Below are positions 22,963-30,711 of a DNA stretch of 36,421 nt, piece by piece (the stretch's first letter is position 1; each line of letters begins with the position of its first letter). Location of the stretch: positions 1 through 36,421 of the forward strand of contig UQUX01000006.1 of the NCBI GenBank assembly GCA_900544425.1. The letters run 5' to 3'. Origin of the DNA: an uncultured Collinsella sp. Lineage in GTDB: Bacteria; Actinomycetota; Coriobacteriia; Coriobacteriales; Coriobacteriaceae. The notes below the pieces were generated by a model, which was not told the DNA's origin, searched no databases, and was given only the letters and a program-made list of their open reading frames with translations. The translations under genes and the position numbers were made by a program.

Positions 22963-23292
22963 TTACTCGTCGACGATCTCGGCAAGCCAGACGTTCAGCG
23001 TATCGACCTCGGGGCAGCAGAACTTTGCCGCACCAGGCTCGTTGCCAGGCACGGTTCCGCCATAGCGCAGGATATCGATATAGGGAAAGCCCACGTGACA
23101 GGCCATAGCGCACATCTTGCCGCGGTCTCGATCGAAGTCGAAGACGTCTCCCGGCTTGTGACCATGGTGACAACGGCACGCACCCAGCTGGTCCACGCAG
23201 CTCACGCGGATACGCGGACGCTTGCCACGCGGCGCACCGAGCGGCCCGTTCTCGCCCGCAGGCTTGACGCCGCCCTCGCCGGCGTTACTCAT
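22963..23292 (-). CDS. TIGR04076 family protein
   Basis: This is a 109-residue small protein rich in Cys and His. The pattern CRCHHGHKPGDVFDFD, then GKMCAMACHVGFPYIDILRYGGTVPG, then KFCCPEV near the end fits the TIGR04076 family of uncharacterised anaerobe proteins. The spaced Cys residues could bind a metal, which is inferred. The ATG at 23292 overlaps the last bases of the pyridoxamine kinase gene (ATGAGTAA type), so the two are likely translated in a coupled manner. No function is known. Confidence 0.8.
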   Translation of the reverse strand: MSNAGEGGVKPAGENGPLGAPRGKRPRIRVSCVDQLGACRCHHGHKPGDVFDFDRDRGKMCAMACHVGFPYIDILRYGGTVPGNEPGAAKFCCPEVDTLNVWLAEIVDE

Positions 23293-24109
23293 GGTCGATC
23301 ACATCCAGGCAGGCCTCGATGGGAAGGCCGGCCGACTTGTCTTCTTGGTCGGCATTGCGCTCGATAAGCTCGGCCACCACACGCATGGCGTCGGTCGTCG
23401 CACGCTGTAAGCTCCAGCCGGCCATAACGCGACCCACGAGCACCGACGAGAACGTATCGCCCGTGCCCGGGAAATACACCGGGATCAGCTCAAAGGGAAT
23501 CGTGAAGTACTCTCCCGCCACATGGTCGTAGCCGATGACGGCACTCGCCCCGTCGACCTTCGCGCTCGTAATGACCACCGACTTGGCGCCCAGCGCGAGC
23601 ATGGCGTCCACGAGCGCACGAGCCTCATCGGCCGTAATCTGCTCGGCCATAGGCGTATCGGTGAGCAGACACGCCTCGGTATAGTTGGGCACCGCGTAGT
23701 CGGCGCACTCGACCAGGCTGCGCATAAGGCCGATGGTCGATTCGGGCACGCCGGCGTAGAGCCTGCCGTTGTCGGCCATGATGGGGTCGACGAACACCTT
23801 GGTGCCTTTTTGCGAACGGCGGTGGCAAAAGTCCGAGATGATGCGCGCCTCTTCCTCGGTCACGATAAAGCCGGTCGAGATGGCGTCGAATTCAAAGCCG
23901 AGCTCCTCCCAGATGGCAAGACTCTGACGCACGTACTCCGTGGTGTCGTGGATGTAAAACTTGGGGTAGTTGAGCGTATCGGAAACGAGGGCCGTCGGCA
24001 GGTTGTGGATACGGTAACCCATGTGCGACAGCACCGGCAGCATGGCAGAAAGCGCGACCTTACCGTAGCCGCACATATCGTTGATCAGCAGCAGCTGAGT
24101 GTTCTTCAT
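23285..24109 (-). CDS. Pyridoxamine/pyridoxal kinase (PdxY-like)
   Basis: This ribokinase-fold enzyme of 274 residues phosphorylates the 5' hydroxyl of B6 vitamers. It starts MKNTQLLLINDMCGYGKVAL, followed by LPVLSHMGYRIHNLPTALVSDT, both typical of PdxY. VFVDPIMADNGRLY, VPNYTEACLLTD and the catalytic FPGTGDTFSSVLVG follow. The ATG at 24109 is chosen because family homology starts there and AAGGGGG is upstream; the open frame reaches 24289 through non-conserved sequence. PdxY-like enzymes in this class may also act on hydroxymethylpyrimidine. The gene is followed, with overlap, by the TIGR04076-type gene. Confidence 0.9.
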   Translation of the reverse strand: MKNTQLLLINDMCGYGKVALSAMLPVLSHMGYRIHNLPTALVSDTLNYPKFYIHDTTEYVRQSLAIWEELGFEFDAISTGFIVTEEEARIISDFCHRRSQKGTKVFVDPIMADNGRLYAGVPESTIGLMRSLVECADYAVPNYTEACLLTDTPMAEQITADEARALVDAMLALGAKSVVITSAKVDGASAVIGYDHVAGEYFTIPFELIPVYFPGTGDTFSSVLVGRVMAGWSLQRATTDAMRVVAELIERNADQEDKSAGLPIEACLDVIDHE

Positions 24110-24289
24110 GAGTGTCCCCCTTGGGTCGGGTGCGACGCGACGGCGCCATAGTGCGACTAAGTGTAGCGCAGGGGGCGTTGCAAGCGGGCGCAGGCGCCGA
24201 GGAGGGCACATTGTTGCGGAAAGGTTACGGAAATGGGAGGCAAAATCGCGGCGGTAGCGGCACAGTAGCTGCCATCTATTTACTACCAT

Positions 24290-24447
24290 TCCAAAACTAT
24301 GCCGGATTACTACGATAAACCGTTAGCCTCCAACCACAACGAATTGCACTCCGGCAAAACCGCAGGTAGACAGCTTGTGATTTTACGAAAAACAATGCCG
24401 AGGTCTGATATTTCGAATTCATCGTAGTAATCCGGCATAGTTTTGGA
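24290..24447 (+). ncRNA. Family E structured element, copy 1
   Basis: Perfect 27-bp terminal arms (24290-24316 and 24421-24447, holding GCCGGATTACTACGAT) enclose a 104-base core. The core shares AACCG, CAACCA, CGAATT and CGCAGGTAGACNGCTTG with the copy at 35307, while most of the arm sequence differs between copies. The core hairpin CGCAG/TTGTG has G-U pairs on the plus strand where the other copy has G-C. Strand is inferred from this. It may be an RNA or a single-stranded-DNA hairpin element. Confidence 0.55.
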
Positions 24448-24484
24448 CAAAGCAACTTCGAAAGGGTGTCACCGCAGCCCAAAA

Positions 24485-24541
24485 TGATTCGTTTTCCTCC
24501 GTCCCCCACGGATCACTCAACAAGAGCGTCCCCAACGACTA
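24485..24541. repeat. Family C unit followed by one family B arm
   Basis: 24485-24515 is a 31-bp family C unit with one change in its first arm (TGATTCG). 24522-24541 is one arm of the family B repeat (AGCGTCCCCAACGACTA); its partner arm is missing. Together with the following family A element they form a composite block. Confidence 0.75.
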
Positions 24542-24543
24542 TC

Positions 24544-24722
24544 CCAACAAGGGCAACGCCGATGTTTTGGCGAAGTCAGCGAAAACCCGTCAGAGCGAGC
24601 AAGGTGCCTTGAAGCAAGGCGGCATTGACCTTCTGGTCATGCCGCCGAAGTTGAAAGGCAGATTGCCGCTCTGGCGGGTTTGCAGCGTCGAGCCGTTACG
24701 CGGTTTGGCAAAACCGCGTAAC
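24544..24722 (-). ncRNA. Family A structured element, copy 2 (full length)
   Basis: It has the same architecture as the copy at 11222 on the minus strand. The terminal hairpin is 24695-24722 (GTTACGCGGTTT / AAACCGCGTAAC), the outer stem pairs 24667-24681 with 24583-24597, the middle stem is TGCCTT/AAGGCA (24660-24655 with 24610-24605), and the apical stem is 24618-24646, capped by GACC-AGAA-GGTC with one bulged A. The conserved ends CGACGCTGC and ACATCGGCGTT are present. All four stems differ in sequence from copy 1 yet still pair. Unlike the other copies, no gene ends at its 5' side. Confidence 0.65.
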
Positions 24723-24737
24723 CACTAGTTTGGTACC

Positions 24738-24809
24738 TTGACATTGATTTCTTATGCTCCTAGATTAGTTAGGCACAAAACAATTCCACTACCTAACTAA
24801 AGAAAGGAG
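24738..24809 (+). promoter_or_regulatory. Promoter and MarR operator of the ABC exporter operon
   Basis: A consensus -35 TTGACA (24738-24743) is 17 bases from a -10 TAGATT (24761-24766). A perfect 9-bp inverted repeat TTAGTTAGG / CCTAACTAA (24765-24773 and 24792-24800) overlaps the -10 and the start region. TTAGTTAG-type repeats are known MarR targets, so self-repression is expected. The ribosome site AAAGGAG ends at 24809, 12 bases before the ATG. Confidence 0.75.
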
Positions 24810-24821
24810 CGAAGCTTAGAT

Positions 24822-25325
24822 ATGTGTGTTGAACCACTCGTCCTTCCACATGAGCCCGGCGGTGACCCGTCGCAACCGGTAGACATACCCGAAGCGGTCA
24901 GCGCCGAAGACAAACTCGCCAAGCGCATCCTGAGCGGTCTGGGCTTTTGCGGCCATTACATGCACTTTCATGGCGGAGGCGTATCCGGCAAGGCGCCCAT
25001 CATCTGCCTGCTGGCCAAGCAGCCCGGCAGCGAGATGTCGCAGCAGGAACTCGGCATGCACTTTGACCTCAAGCCGGGGTCGCTTTCCGAGATCCTGTCC
25101 AAGCTCGAGGTCAACGGCCTCATTGAGCGCAGCCGTAACCCCAAGGATCGACGGCAACTCACCATTCGCCTGACCGAAACCGGCCGGGAAAACGCCCGCA
25201 TCGACCAGGCCGCCCGCATTCGCTTTAGAGAGCAGGCCTTTGGCGCCCTCACCCACGACGAGCGTGAGCAGCTCGCCGAAATGCTCGAGAAAATCCGCAA
25301 AACTTGGGAGGAACTGGATGATTAA
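24822..25325 (+). CDS. MarR family transcriptional regulator
   Basis: This 167-residue winged helix-turn-helix repressor has a recognition part near residues 70-115: MSQQELGMHFDLKPGSLSEI, then LSKLEVNGLIERSRNPKDRR with the DRR wing, then QLTIRLTETG. The family senses phenolics, drugs or metabolites and lifts repression. Its stop overlaps the start of the first ABC exporter gene by 8 bp, and the promoter carries a MarR-type operator, so it very probably controls the exporter pair and itself. The N-terminal 30 residues are longer than usual and unconserved. Confidence 0.92.
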   Translation: MCVEPLVLPHEPGGDPSQPVDIPEAVSAEDKLAKRILSGLGFCGHYMHFHGGGVSGKAPIICLLAKQPGSEMSQQELGMHFDLKPGSLSEILSKLEVNGLIERSRNPKDRRQLTIRLTETGRENARIDQAARIRFREQAFGALTHDEREQLAEMLEKIRKTWEELDD

Positions 25326-27132
25326 AACCCTCATGGGCAGCATCCGCGACTATATGAAAGTCACCGTTGCCACGCCATTGCTCGTACTTGGCGAGGTGCT
25401 CTGCGAGATGCTGATTCCGTTTATCACCGCCAACCTGATCGACGCCATCAAAGACGGCGCCACCGTAGCCGAGATGCTTCCCACCGCAGGCTTTTTGGTG
25501 CTCATCGCGCTGACGTCGCTTGCTTTCGGTGCCGCTGCCGGCGTCACCTGCAGCCATGCGAGTTGCGGCTTCGCCAAGAACCTGCGTCACGACCTGTTCT
25601 ACAAGATCCAGACGTTCAGCTTTGCCAACATCGATGAGTTCTCGAGCTCCTCGCTCGTCACGCGCCTGACCACCGACATCAACAACGTGCAGCAGGCCTT
25701 TATGATGATCATCCGCATCGCCGTGCGCGCGCCGCTGGTATTGATCTTCGCCTTTACCATGGCATTTATCATGGGCGGCAGCGTTGCCATGGTCTACCTG
25801 GTCATCATTCCGCTGCTGGGCTTTGGACTGTTCTTTATCATCTTTAAGGTGCGCCCCATCTTCTCGCGCGTGTTCCACAAGTACGATGCCCTTAACGAGT
25901 CCGTCGAGGAAAACGTCACCGGCATGCGCGTGGTTAAGAGCTACGTGCGCGAAGACTTTGAGAAGGAGAAGTTCGCGACCGCCGCGCGCGACGTCCAGAT
26001 GGACTTCACCCGCGCCGAGAAGCTGCTCGCCTTTAACAACCCCATGATGAATATCTGCGTCAACGGCGCATTTGTCGTCATCATCTACCTGGGATCCAAG
26101 CTCATCATCACGAGCCAGGGCACGCTGTTCGACGTGGGCCAGCTCTCCTCGATCTTTACCTATGGCTTCGCGATCCTCATGAGCCTGATGCAGCTGTCGA
26201 TGATCTTTGTCATGGTGACCATGGCCGACGAATCGGCGCACCGCATTACCGAGGTGCTGGCCGCCGAGCCCACGATCGCCGATCCCGCCGAGCCCGTGCT
26301 CGAGGTTGCCGACGGTTCCATCGACTTTGACCACGTGAGCTTTAAGTATTCCGCGCATGCGAAGCGCCAGGCGCTCGACGATATCGACCTGCACATTAAG
26401 AGCGGCGAGACCATCGGCATCATCGGCGGTACCGGCTCGGCCAAGTCCACGCTTGTAAACCTCATCGCCCGTCTGTACGACGCCACCGAAGGCACCGTGC
26501 GCGTGGGCGGCATGGACGTACGCGACTACGACCTGGACGCGCTGCGCCACCAAGTGGCCATGGTGCTACAGAAAAACGTGCTGTTTAGCGGCACCATTGC
26601 CGAGAACCTGCGCTGGGGCGACCCGAACGCCACCGACGAGGAAGTCCGCGAGGCGGCACATCTGGCCTGCGCCGATGAGTTTGTCGATGGCTTCCCCAAG
26701 GGCTATGACACCTGGATCGAACAGGGCGGCTCCAATGTTTCCGGCGGTCAGAAGCAGCGCCTGTGCATTGCGCGTGCCCTGCTGCGTCGCCCCAAGATCT
26801 TAATCCTGGACGACTCCACCAGCGCCGTCGACACCAAGACCGACGCCAAGATTCGCGCAGGGTTGGCAAGCTATCTGCCCAACACGACCAAGCTCATCAT
26901 CGCCCAGCGCATCAGCTCCGTGCAGGACGCAGACCGCATCATCGTCATGGAGGGTGGCCGTATCGCGCAGATCGGCAACCATGACGAGCTGCTCAAGACG
27001 AGCGAGATCTACCGCGAGACCTTTACCTCGCAAAACAAGATGTCTGCCGAGGGCGAAGGGGCCGTCGAGGCCGACACCGAGGCATCCGCAACGCAAGCTC
27101 AGACCCAGGAAGGAGGCGAGGCACATGAGTAA
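25318..27132 (+). CDS. Heterodimeric ABC exporter, subunit with degenerate ATP site
   Basis: This type IV exporter half of 604 residues has six membrane spans (about 15-305) and a nucleotide-binding domain. Walker A is GGTGSAKST (370-378, Ala before Lys), the signature is VSGGQKQ, and Walker B ends ILDDS with Asp499 where the catalytic Glu is expected. The switch position is Gln530 in LIIAQRISS instead of His. The Glu-to-Asp and His-to-Gln pair is the known pattern of TM287-like partners, so the site is non-hydrolytic by design. It overlaps MarR and the next gene by 8 bp each. Drug or peptide export is likely, substrate unknown. Confidence 0.93.
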   Translation: MIKTLMGSIRDYMKVTVATPLLVLGEVLCEMLIPFITANLIDAIKDGATVAEMLPTAGFLVLIALTSLAFGAAAGVTCSHASCGFAKNLRHDLFYKIQTFSFANIDEFSSSSLVTRLTTDINNVQQAFMMIIRIAVRAPLVLIFAFTMAFIMGGSVAMVYLVIIPLLGFGLFFIIFKVRPIFSRVFHKYDALNESVEENVTGMRVVKSYVREDFEKEKFATAARDVQMDFTRAEKLLAFNNPMMNICVNGAFVVIIYLGSKLIITSQGTLFDVGQLSSIFTYGFAILMSLMQLSMIFVMVTMADESAHRITEVLAAEPTIADPAEPVLEVADGSIDFDHVSFKYSAHAKRQALDDIDLHIKSGETIGIIGGTGSAKSTLVNLIARLYDATEGTVRVGGMDVRDYDLDALRHQVAMVLQKNVLFSGTIAENLRWGDPNATDEEVREAAHLACADEFVDGFPKGYDTWIEQGGSNVSGGQKQRLCIARALLRRPKILILDDSTSAVDTKTDAKIRAGLASYLPNTTKLIIAQRISSVQDADRIIVMEGGRIAQIGNHDELLKTSEIYRETFTSQNKMSAEGEGAVEADTEASATQAQTQEGGEAHE

Positions 27133-29044
27133 GGCAACGACCGCCGAGCGCGCACTCAACCGCAAGGGTGGCACCATGTCGCGCCTCATCAAGACGCTCT
27201 TTGGCTTCTACCCCGTGCTTTTGCCCCTCGTCGTCGTCGGCGTGGTACTCTGCGCCATCATCAACTCCATCGGTGCGACCTTCCTTCAGAGCGCTCTGCA
27301 GATTATTAGCGAATCGTGGCAGTCGGGCGATTGGGAAGCCGCACAGCCCAAGATCGCACAGCTCGTGACCACCCTCGCCTGCATCTACGGCGTCGGCATC
27401 CTGTCCTCGCTCTTCTGGAACCGCGCCATGGCCATCGTCACGCAGGGCTCGCTCGAGAAGCTGCGCGAGAAGATGTTCAACCGCATGCAGGACCTGCCGA
27501 TTCGCTACTTCGACACGCACCAGCGCGGCGACATCATGAGCCACTACACCAACGACATCGACACGCTGCGCCAGATGATCAGCCAGTCGCTGCCCAACCT
27601 GCTCATGACGACCATCGTCATCGTCACGGTGTTCTTTATCATGCTGTACTACAGCGTTTGGATGTGCCTGGTCATTGTGGCAGGCGTCGCCTTTATGACC
27701 TTTATGACCAAGCTGCTCGGCTCCAACTCCGCGCGCTTCTTCATTGCGCAGCAGACCGAGCTCGGCGTGGTCGAGGGTCATATCGAGGAAGTCATGAACG
27801 GCCAGAAGGTCGTCAAGGCATTCTGCCACGAGTCTGCCGCCGAGGCCGATTTTGACGAGCGCAACGAAAAGCTCTTCGAGGTCTCGCAGAAGGCCAACAT
27901 GTACGCCAACATCCTCATGCCCATCCTTATGAACCTGGGCAATCTGCTCTACGTGCTGGTGGCCCTTGCCGGCGGCATTTTCCTGGCGCTGGGCGTGCCC
28001 AACCTGAGCATCTCGGGTATGGCGCTGTCCATCGCCGTCGTGGTGCCGTTCCTCAACATGACCAAGCAGTTCTGCGGACAGATCGGCCAGATCTCGCAGC
28101 AGATCAACGCCGTGGTCATGGGCCTCGCCGGCGCCGACCGCATCTTTGAGCTCATCGACGAGGAGCCCGAAGCCGACGAAGGCTATGTGACGCTCGTCAA
28201 CGCTCAGGTGAACCCCGATACCTGGCAGCTCGAGGAGGCCGACCACCACACCGGCATGTGGGCGTGGAAACATCCGCACCGCGCAACCGGCGAGATTGAG
28301 TACGTGCCGCTGCGCGGCGACCTGGTCATGGACAACGTCGACTTTGGCTACACGCCCGACCACGAGGTGCTGCACGGCGTGTCCGTGTTTGCCAAGCCGG
28401 GCCAGAAGGTCGCGTTTGTCGGCGCCACCGGTGCCGGTAAGACGACCATCACCAACCTCATCAACCGCTTCTATGACATCGCCGACGGCAAGATTCGCTA
28501 CGACGGCATCAACGTCAACAAGATCCGCAAGGCCGATCTGCGCCGCTCGCTGGGCGTCGTGCTGCAGGACGTGAACCTGTTCACCGGCACCGTGATGGAT
28601 AACATCCGCTACGGCAACCTGGATGCGACCGACGAGGAGTGCATCGCGGCGGCAAAGCTCGCGGGCGCGGACGACTTTATCACCCGCCTGCCCGACGGCT
28701 ACGACACGATGCTCACCGGCAACGGCGCGCAGCTGTCGCAGGGCCAGCGCCAGCTGATTTCGATCGCACGCGCCGCCGTCGCCGATCCGCCGGCAATGAT
28801 TCTGGACGAGGCCACATCGAGCATCGACACCCGCACCGAGGCCATCGTGCAGGCTGGCATGGATAAGCTCATGGAGGGCCGCACGACGTTTGTCATCGCA
28901 CACCGCCTGTCCACCGTGCGCAACTCCGACGCGATCATCTGTCTGGACCACGGCCGCATTATCGAGCGCGGTAACCACGACGAGCTGATCGCCAAGCGCG
29001 GGTATTACTACCAGCTCTATACCGGAGCGTTTGAGCTGGAGTAG
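27125..29044 (+). CDS. Heterodimeric ABC exporter, catalytic subunit
   Basis: This is the partner half of 639 residues. The membrane domain includes YFDTHQRGDIMSHYTNDIDT, a coupling-helix region typical of TM288/YheH-type exporters. A linker of about 45 residues (VNPDTWQLEEADHHTGMWAW) separates it from the ATPase domain. Walker A GATGAGKTT, signature LSQGQRQ, Walker B MILDEATSSID with the catalytic Glu, and the switch His in VIAHRLSTV are intact. The ATG at 27125 has AAGGAGG upstream and overlaps the previous gene by 8 bp; ATG at 27176 is an alternative. With the degenerate partner it forms one complete and one dead ATP site. Confidence 0.93.
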   Translation: MSKATTAERALNRKGGTMSRLIKTLFGFYPVLLPLVVVGVVLCAIINSIGATFLQSALQIISESWQSGDWEAAQPKIAQLVTTLACIYGVGILSSLFWNRAMAIVTQGSLEKLREKMFNRMQDLPIRYFDTHQRGDIMSHYTNDIDTLRQMISQSLPNLLMTTIVIVTVFFIMLYYSVWMCLVIVAGVAFMTFMTKLLGSNSARFFIAQQTELGVVEGHIEEVMNGQKVVKAFCHESAAEADFDERNEKLFEVSQKANMYANILMPILMNLGNLLYVLVALAGGIFLALGVPNLSISGMALSIAVVVPFLNMTKQFCGQIGQISQQINAVVMGLAGADRIFELIDEEPEADEGYVTLVNAQVNPDTWQLEEADHHTGMWAWKHPHRATGEIEYVPLRGDLVMDNVDFGYTPDHEVLHGVSVFAKPGQKVAFVGATGAGKTTITNLINRFYDIADGKIRYDGINVNKIRKADLRRSLGVVLQDVNLFTGTVMDNIRYGNLDATDEECIAAAKLAGADDFITRLPDGYDTMLTGNGAQLSQGQRQLISIARAAVADPPAMILDEATSSIDTRTEAIVQAGMDKLMEGRTTFVIAHRLSTVRNSDAIICLDHGRIIERGNHDELIAKRGYYYQLYTGAFELE

Positions 29045-29168
29045 TTCGGCTCGCCGAGATGGCCGATTTGCCGCTCATTCGTCGGGCATGACCCTAAGGT
29101 CAATGCCCTCCTCTTTCGGGGCAAATCGACTCATCTCAGCGACCCAAACACAATGCGCCGCAACGAAT

Positions 29169-29205
29169 AAAGCCTCCGCAGCCACACGAGCTGCGGAGGC
29201 TTTTT
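29169..29205 (+). terminator. Rho-independent terminator of the MarR-ABC operon
   Basis: Perfect 13-bp arms AAAGCCTCCGCAG (29169-29181) and CTGCGGAGGCTTT (29191-29203) with a 9-base loop end in a run of five T. This is the best classical terminator in the window. Confidence 0.9.
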
Positions 29206-29215
29206 CATGCCGGCC

Positions 29216-29386
29216 GGAAACCGTATCCCACTTTTCGGGCCCAAAATGGGATGCCGTTTCCCGCTGGACCCCCTCCGGGAAACGGCATCCCATTTCAAGG
29301 GGGTAAACCGGGATGTGATTTCCCCTAACGGCACCTTTGGGAAGCCGCATCCCACTCTAGACGCACAAAACGGGATGAGCTTTCCC
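29216..29386. repeat. Family F tandem array of three hairpins
   Basis: Three units of inverted repeats follow one another: 29216-29230 with 29247-29262, 29277-29292 with 29310-29324, and 29339-29354 with 29372-29386. Each left arm resembles GGGAAACGGCATCCC and each right arm GGGATGnnnTTTCCC, with loops and spacers of about 15-17 bases. Arm sequences drift between units. It is not a CRISPR array, since the repeats alternate in direction. Confidence 0.8.
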
Positions 29387-29482
29387 ATGGTGATCCAAGA
29401 CCAGAAGCATGTCCGATAGCGCGGCCAGGTCAAGAACAACAAGGCAAGCGTCACGCCAATTTGGACGAGCGTCTGCTGCAGT

Positions 29483-29510
29483 TTGAGGCTGCTGGCCCAT
29501 ATGGTAGAGT
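29483..29510 (+). promoter_or_regulatory. Possible promoter of the GGDEF gene
   Basis: TTGAGG (29483-29488) and TAGAGT (29505-29510) are 16 bases apart, giving a leader of about 60 bases to the GTG start at 29577. Confidence 0.35.
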
Positions 29511-29576
29511 TAACCACCCATGAATTTCAGCACACTGCGTGCTACCTGTTCTTTTGTCATTTAGGGGAGTGAACTT

Positions 29577-30668
29577 GTGAATACTTCTGTCGCCAAGAAG
29601 GCCGGCCAGGCGGTGCGCCTGCTCATGATGGTGCTCACGGCAGTTCTCATCTTCTTCTTCATCAATGTTATGCTGCTCGTCTCCGATATCCAGGGCACGG
29701 CGCGTGTGGTCAACTACGCCGGTCTGGTGCGCGGTACCACGCAGCGAATCGTTAAGCTCGAGGATGCGGGCCAGCCTCAAGATGACCTGCTCAAAGCCGT
29801 GGATTCATACATCAACGGTTTGCGTTACGGAAGTGACGACCTCAACCTCGTCCGCCTCGACGACGATGAGTATCAGGCAAAGATGACCGAGCTTGCAAAT
29901 TATTTTGATGAGCTTTGCACCGAGATCATCCGCGTGCGCGAAGTCGGCTATGAGAACACCGACATCATCTCCATGAGCGAGGAGTTCTTTGGCATTTGCG
30001 ACGATGCTACGCGACTCGCAGAGGACTACTCTCAGGAGAAGGCGTCGGCGCTCAACTATCTCGAGGGCCTGGTGATCATCGACATCATGGGCTTGGTGGC
30101 GACCTTTGCGGTCGAACTTGTTCGCGCGGTGCGAACTGCCGCGCTCAATCGCGAACTGCAGAACAAAGTCTATCTCGACGAAGCCACAGGACTGCCCAAC
30201 AAGAACAAGTGCGAGGAGGTCTTGGGGCAGGAGCAACCTGTCTCCGCGGAGGAGCCCGTTGCGGTGTGCGTCTTCGACCTTAACAATCTGCATATGGTCA
30301 ATAACAACTTCGGCCATGAGAAGGGCGATGAATACATTCGCTCTTTTGCCCAACAACTGGGAAGTGTGGCGTCGGAGACGTGCTTTGTGGGTCGCGACGG
30401 CGGCGATGAGTTTATCGCGGTGCTGCGGGATGCCGACCGAGCCGCTGTGGAATCTTGTCTCACTCGGATTCGCGCGAACGTGAACGAGTATTCCGAAGTC
30501 CACCCCGATATGCCCATCAGCTACGCGGTGGACTATGCGCTTTCCAGCGATTTTGACGAGCCGCCTACCATGCGCGAACTCTTTTCCCAGGCCGACAAGA
30601 ACATGTACGTCGATAAGAACCGCGTAAAGACAGCCGAGGCAGCCGGGCCGCAACGCGAGGACCGCTAA
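29577..30668 (+). CDS. Membrane-bound GGDEF protein (putative diguanylate cyclase)
   Basis: This 363-residue protein should make cyclic di-GMP from two GTP. It has a membrane span at about 14-36, an outside helical sensor at 37-160 (NYAGLVRGTTQRIVKLEDAG resembles the PilJ-type nitrate/chemotaxis sensor helix), a second span at about 163-183, and a GGDEF domain from 197. The metal Asp234, Asn242, Asp251 and GGDEF at 275-279 are present; the usual Lys of D-x-x-x-x-K is His239, and no RxxD inhibitory site precedes GGDEF. The GTG start at 29577 has AGGGGAG upstream. It is a single gene without a neighbouring EAL or PilZ protein. Confidence 0.88.
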   Translation: MNTSVAKKAGQAVRLLMMVLTAVLIFFFINVMLLVSDIQGTARVVNYAGLVRGTTQRIVKLEDAGQPQDDLLKAVDSYINGLRYGSDDLNLVRLDDDEYQAKMTELANYFDELCTEIIRVREVGYENTDIISMSEEFFGICDDATRLAEDYSQEKASALNYLEGLVIIDIMGLVATFAVELVRAVRTAALNRELQNKVYLDEATGLPNKNKCEEVLGQEQPVSAEEPVAVCVFDLNNLHMVNNNFGHEKGDEYIRSFAQQLGSVASETCFVGRDGGDEFIAVLRDADRAAVESCLTRIRANVNEYSEVHPDMPISYAVDYALSSDFDEPPTMRELFSQADKNMYVDKNRVKTAEAAGPQREDR

Positions 30669-30711
30669 ACCCGTAGCAAAGGGTAGCTAATTTGGGACGG
30701 GACTCTTTTGG

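Larger units (their letters stand above)
24110..24821. other. 712-bp intergenic region with repeats and the MarR promoter
   Basis: No gene is supported. From left to right: about 180 bp upstream of the kinase gene with no fixed promoter (24110-24289), family E copy 1 (24290-24447), a family C unit and a family B arm (24485-24541), family A copy 2 (24544-24722), and the MarR promoter/operator (24738-24809). Confidence 0.75.
29045..29576. other. 532-bp intergenic region with terminator and hairpin array
   Basis: No gene is supported. It holds the exporter operon's terminator (29169-29205), a tandem array of three hairpins (29216-29386), about 80 bp without recognised features, and the promoter of the GGDEF gene. 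Minus-strand open frames here, up to 128 codons, are readings through the array. Confidence 0.75.

Noticed and set aside
24290..24447. Family E as a simple MITE
   Set aside because: Terminal arms are mostly different between the two copies, contrary to what one transposase would require, and no target-site duplication was evident.
27023..28978. 651-codon open frame opposite the ABC exporter genes
   Set aside because: A His/Val/Asp-rich antisense reading typical of GC-rich codon use, without motifs.
29216..29386. Family F array as a CRISPR
   Set aside because: Repeats alternate in orientation, vary in sequence and have no cas genes nearby.
29131..29517. 128-codon minus-strand open frame after the exporter operon
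   Set aside because: It is a translation of the family F hairpin array.
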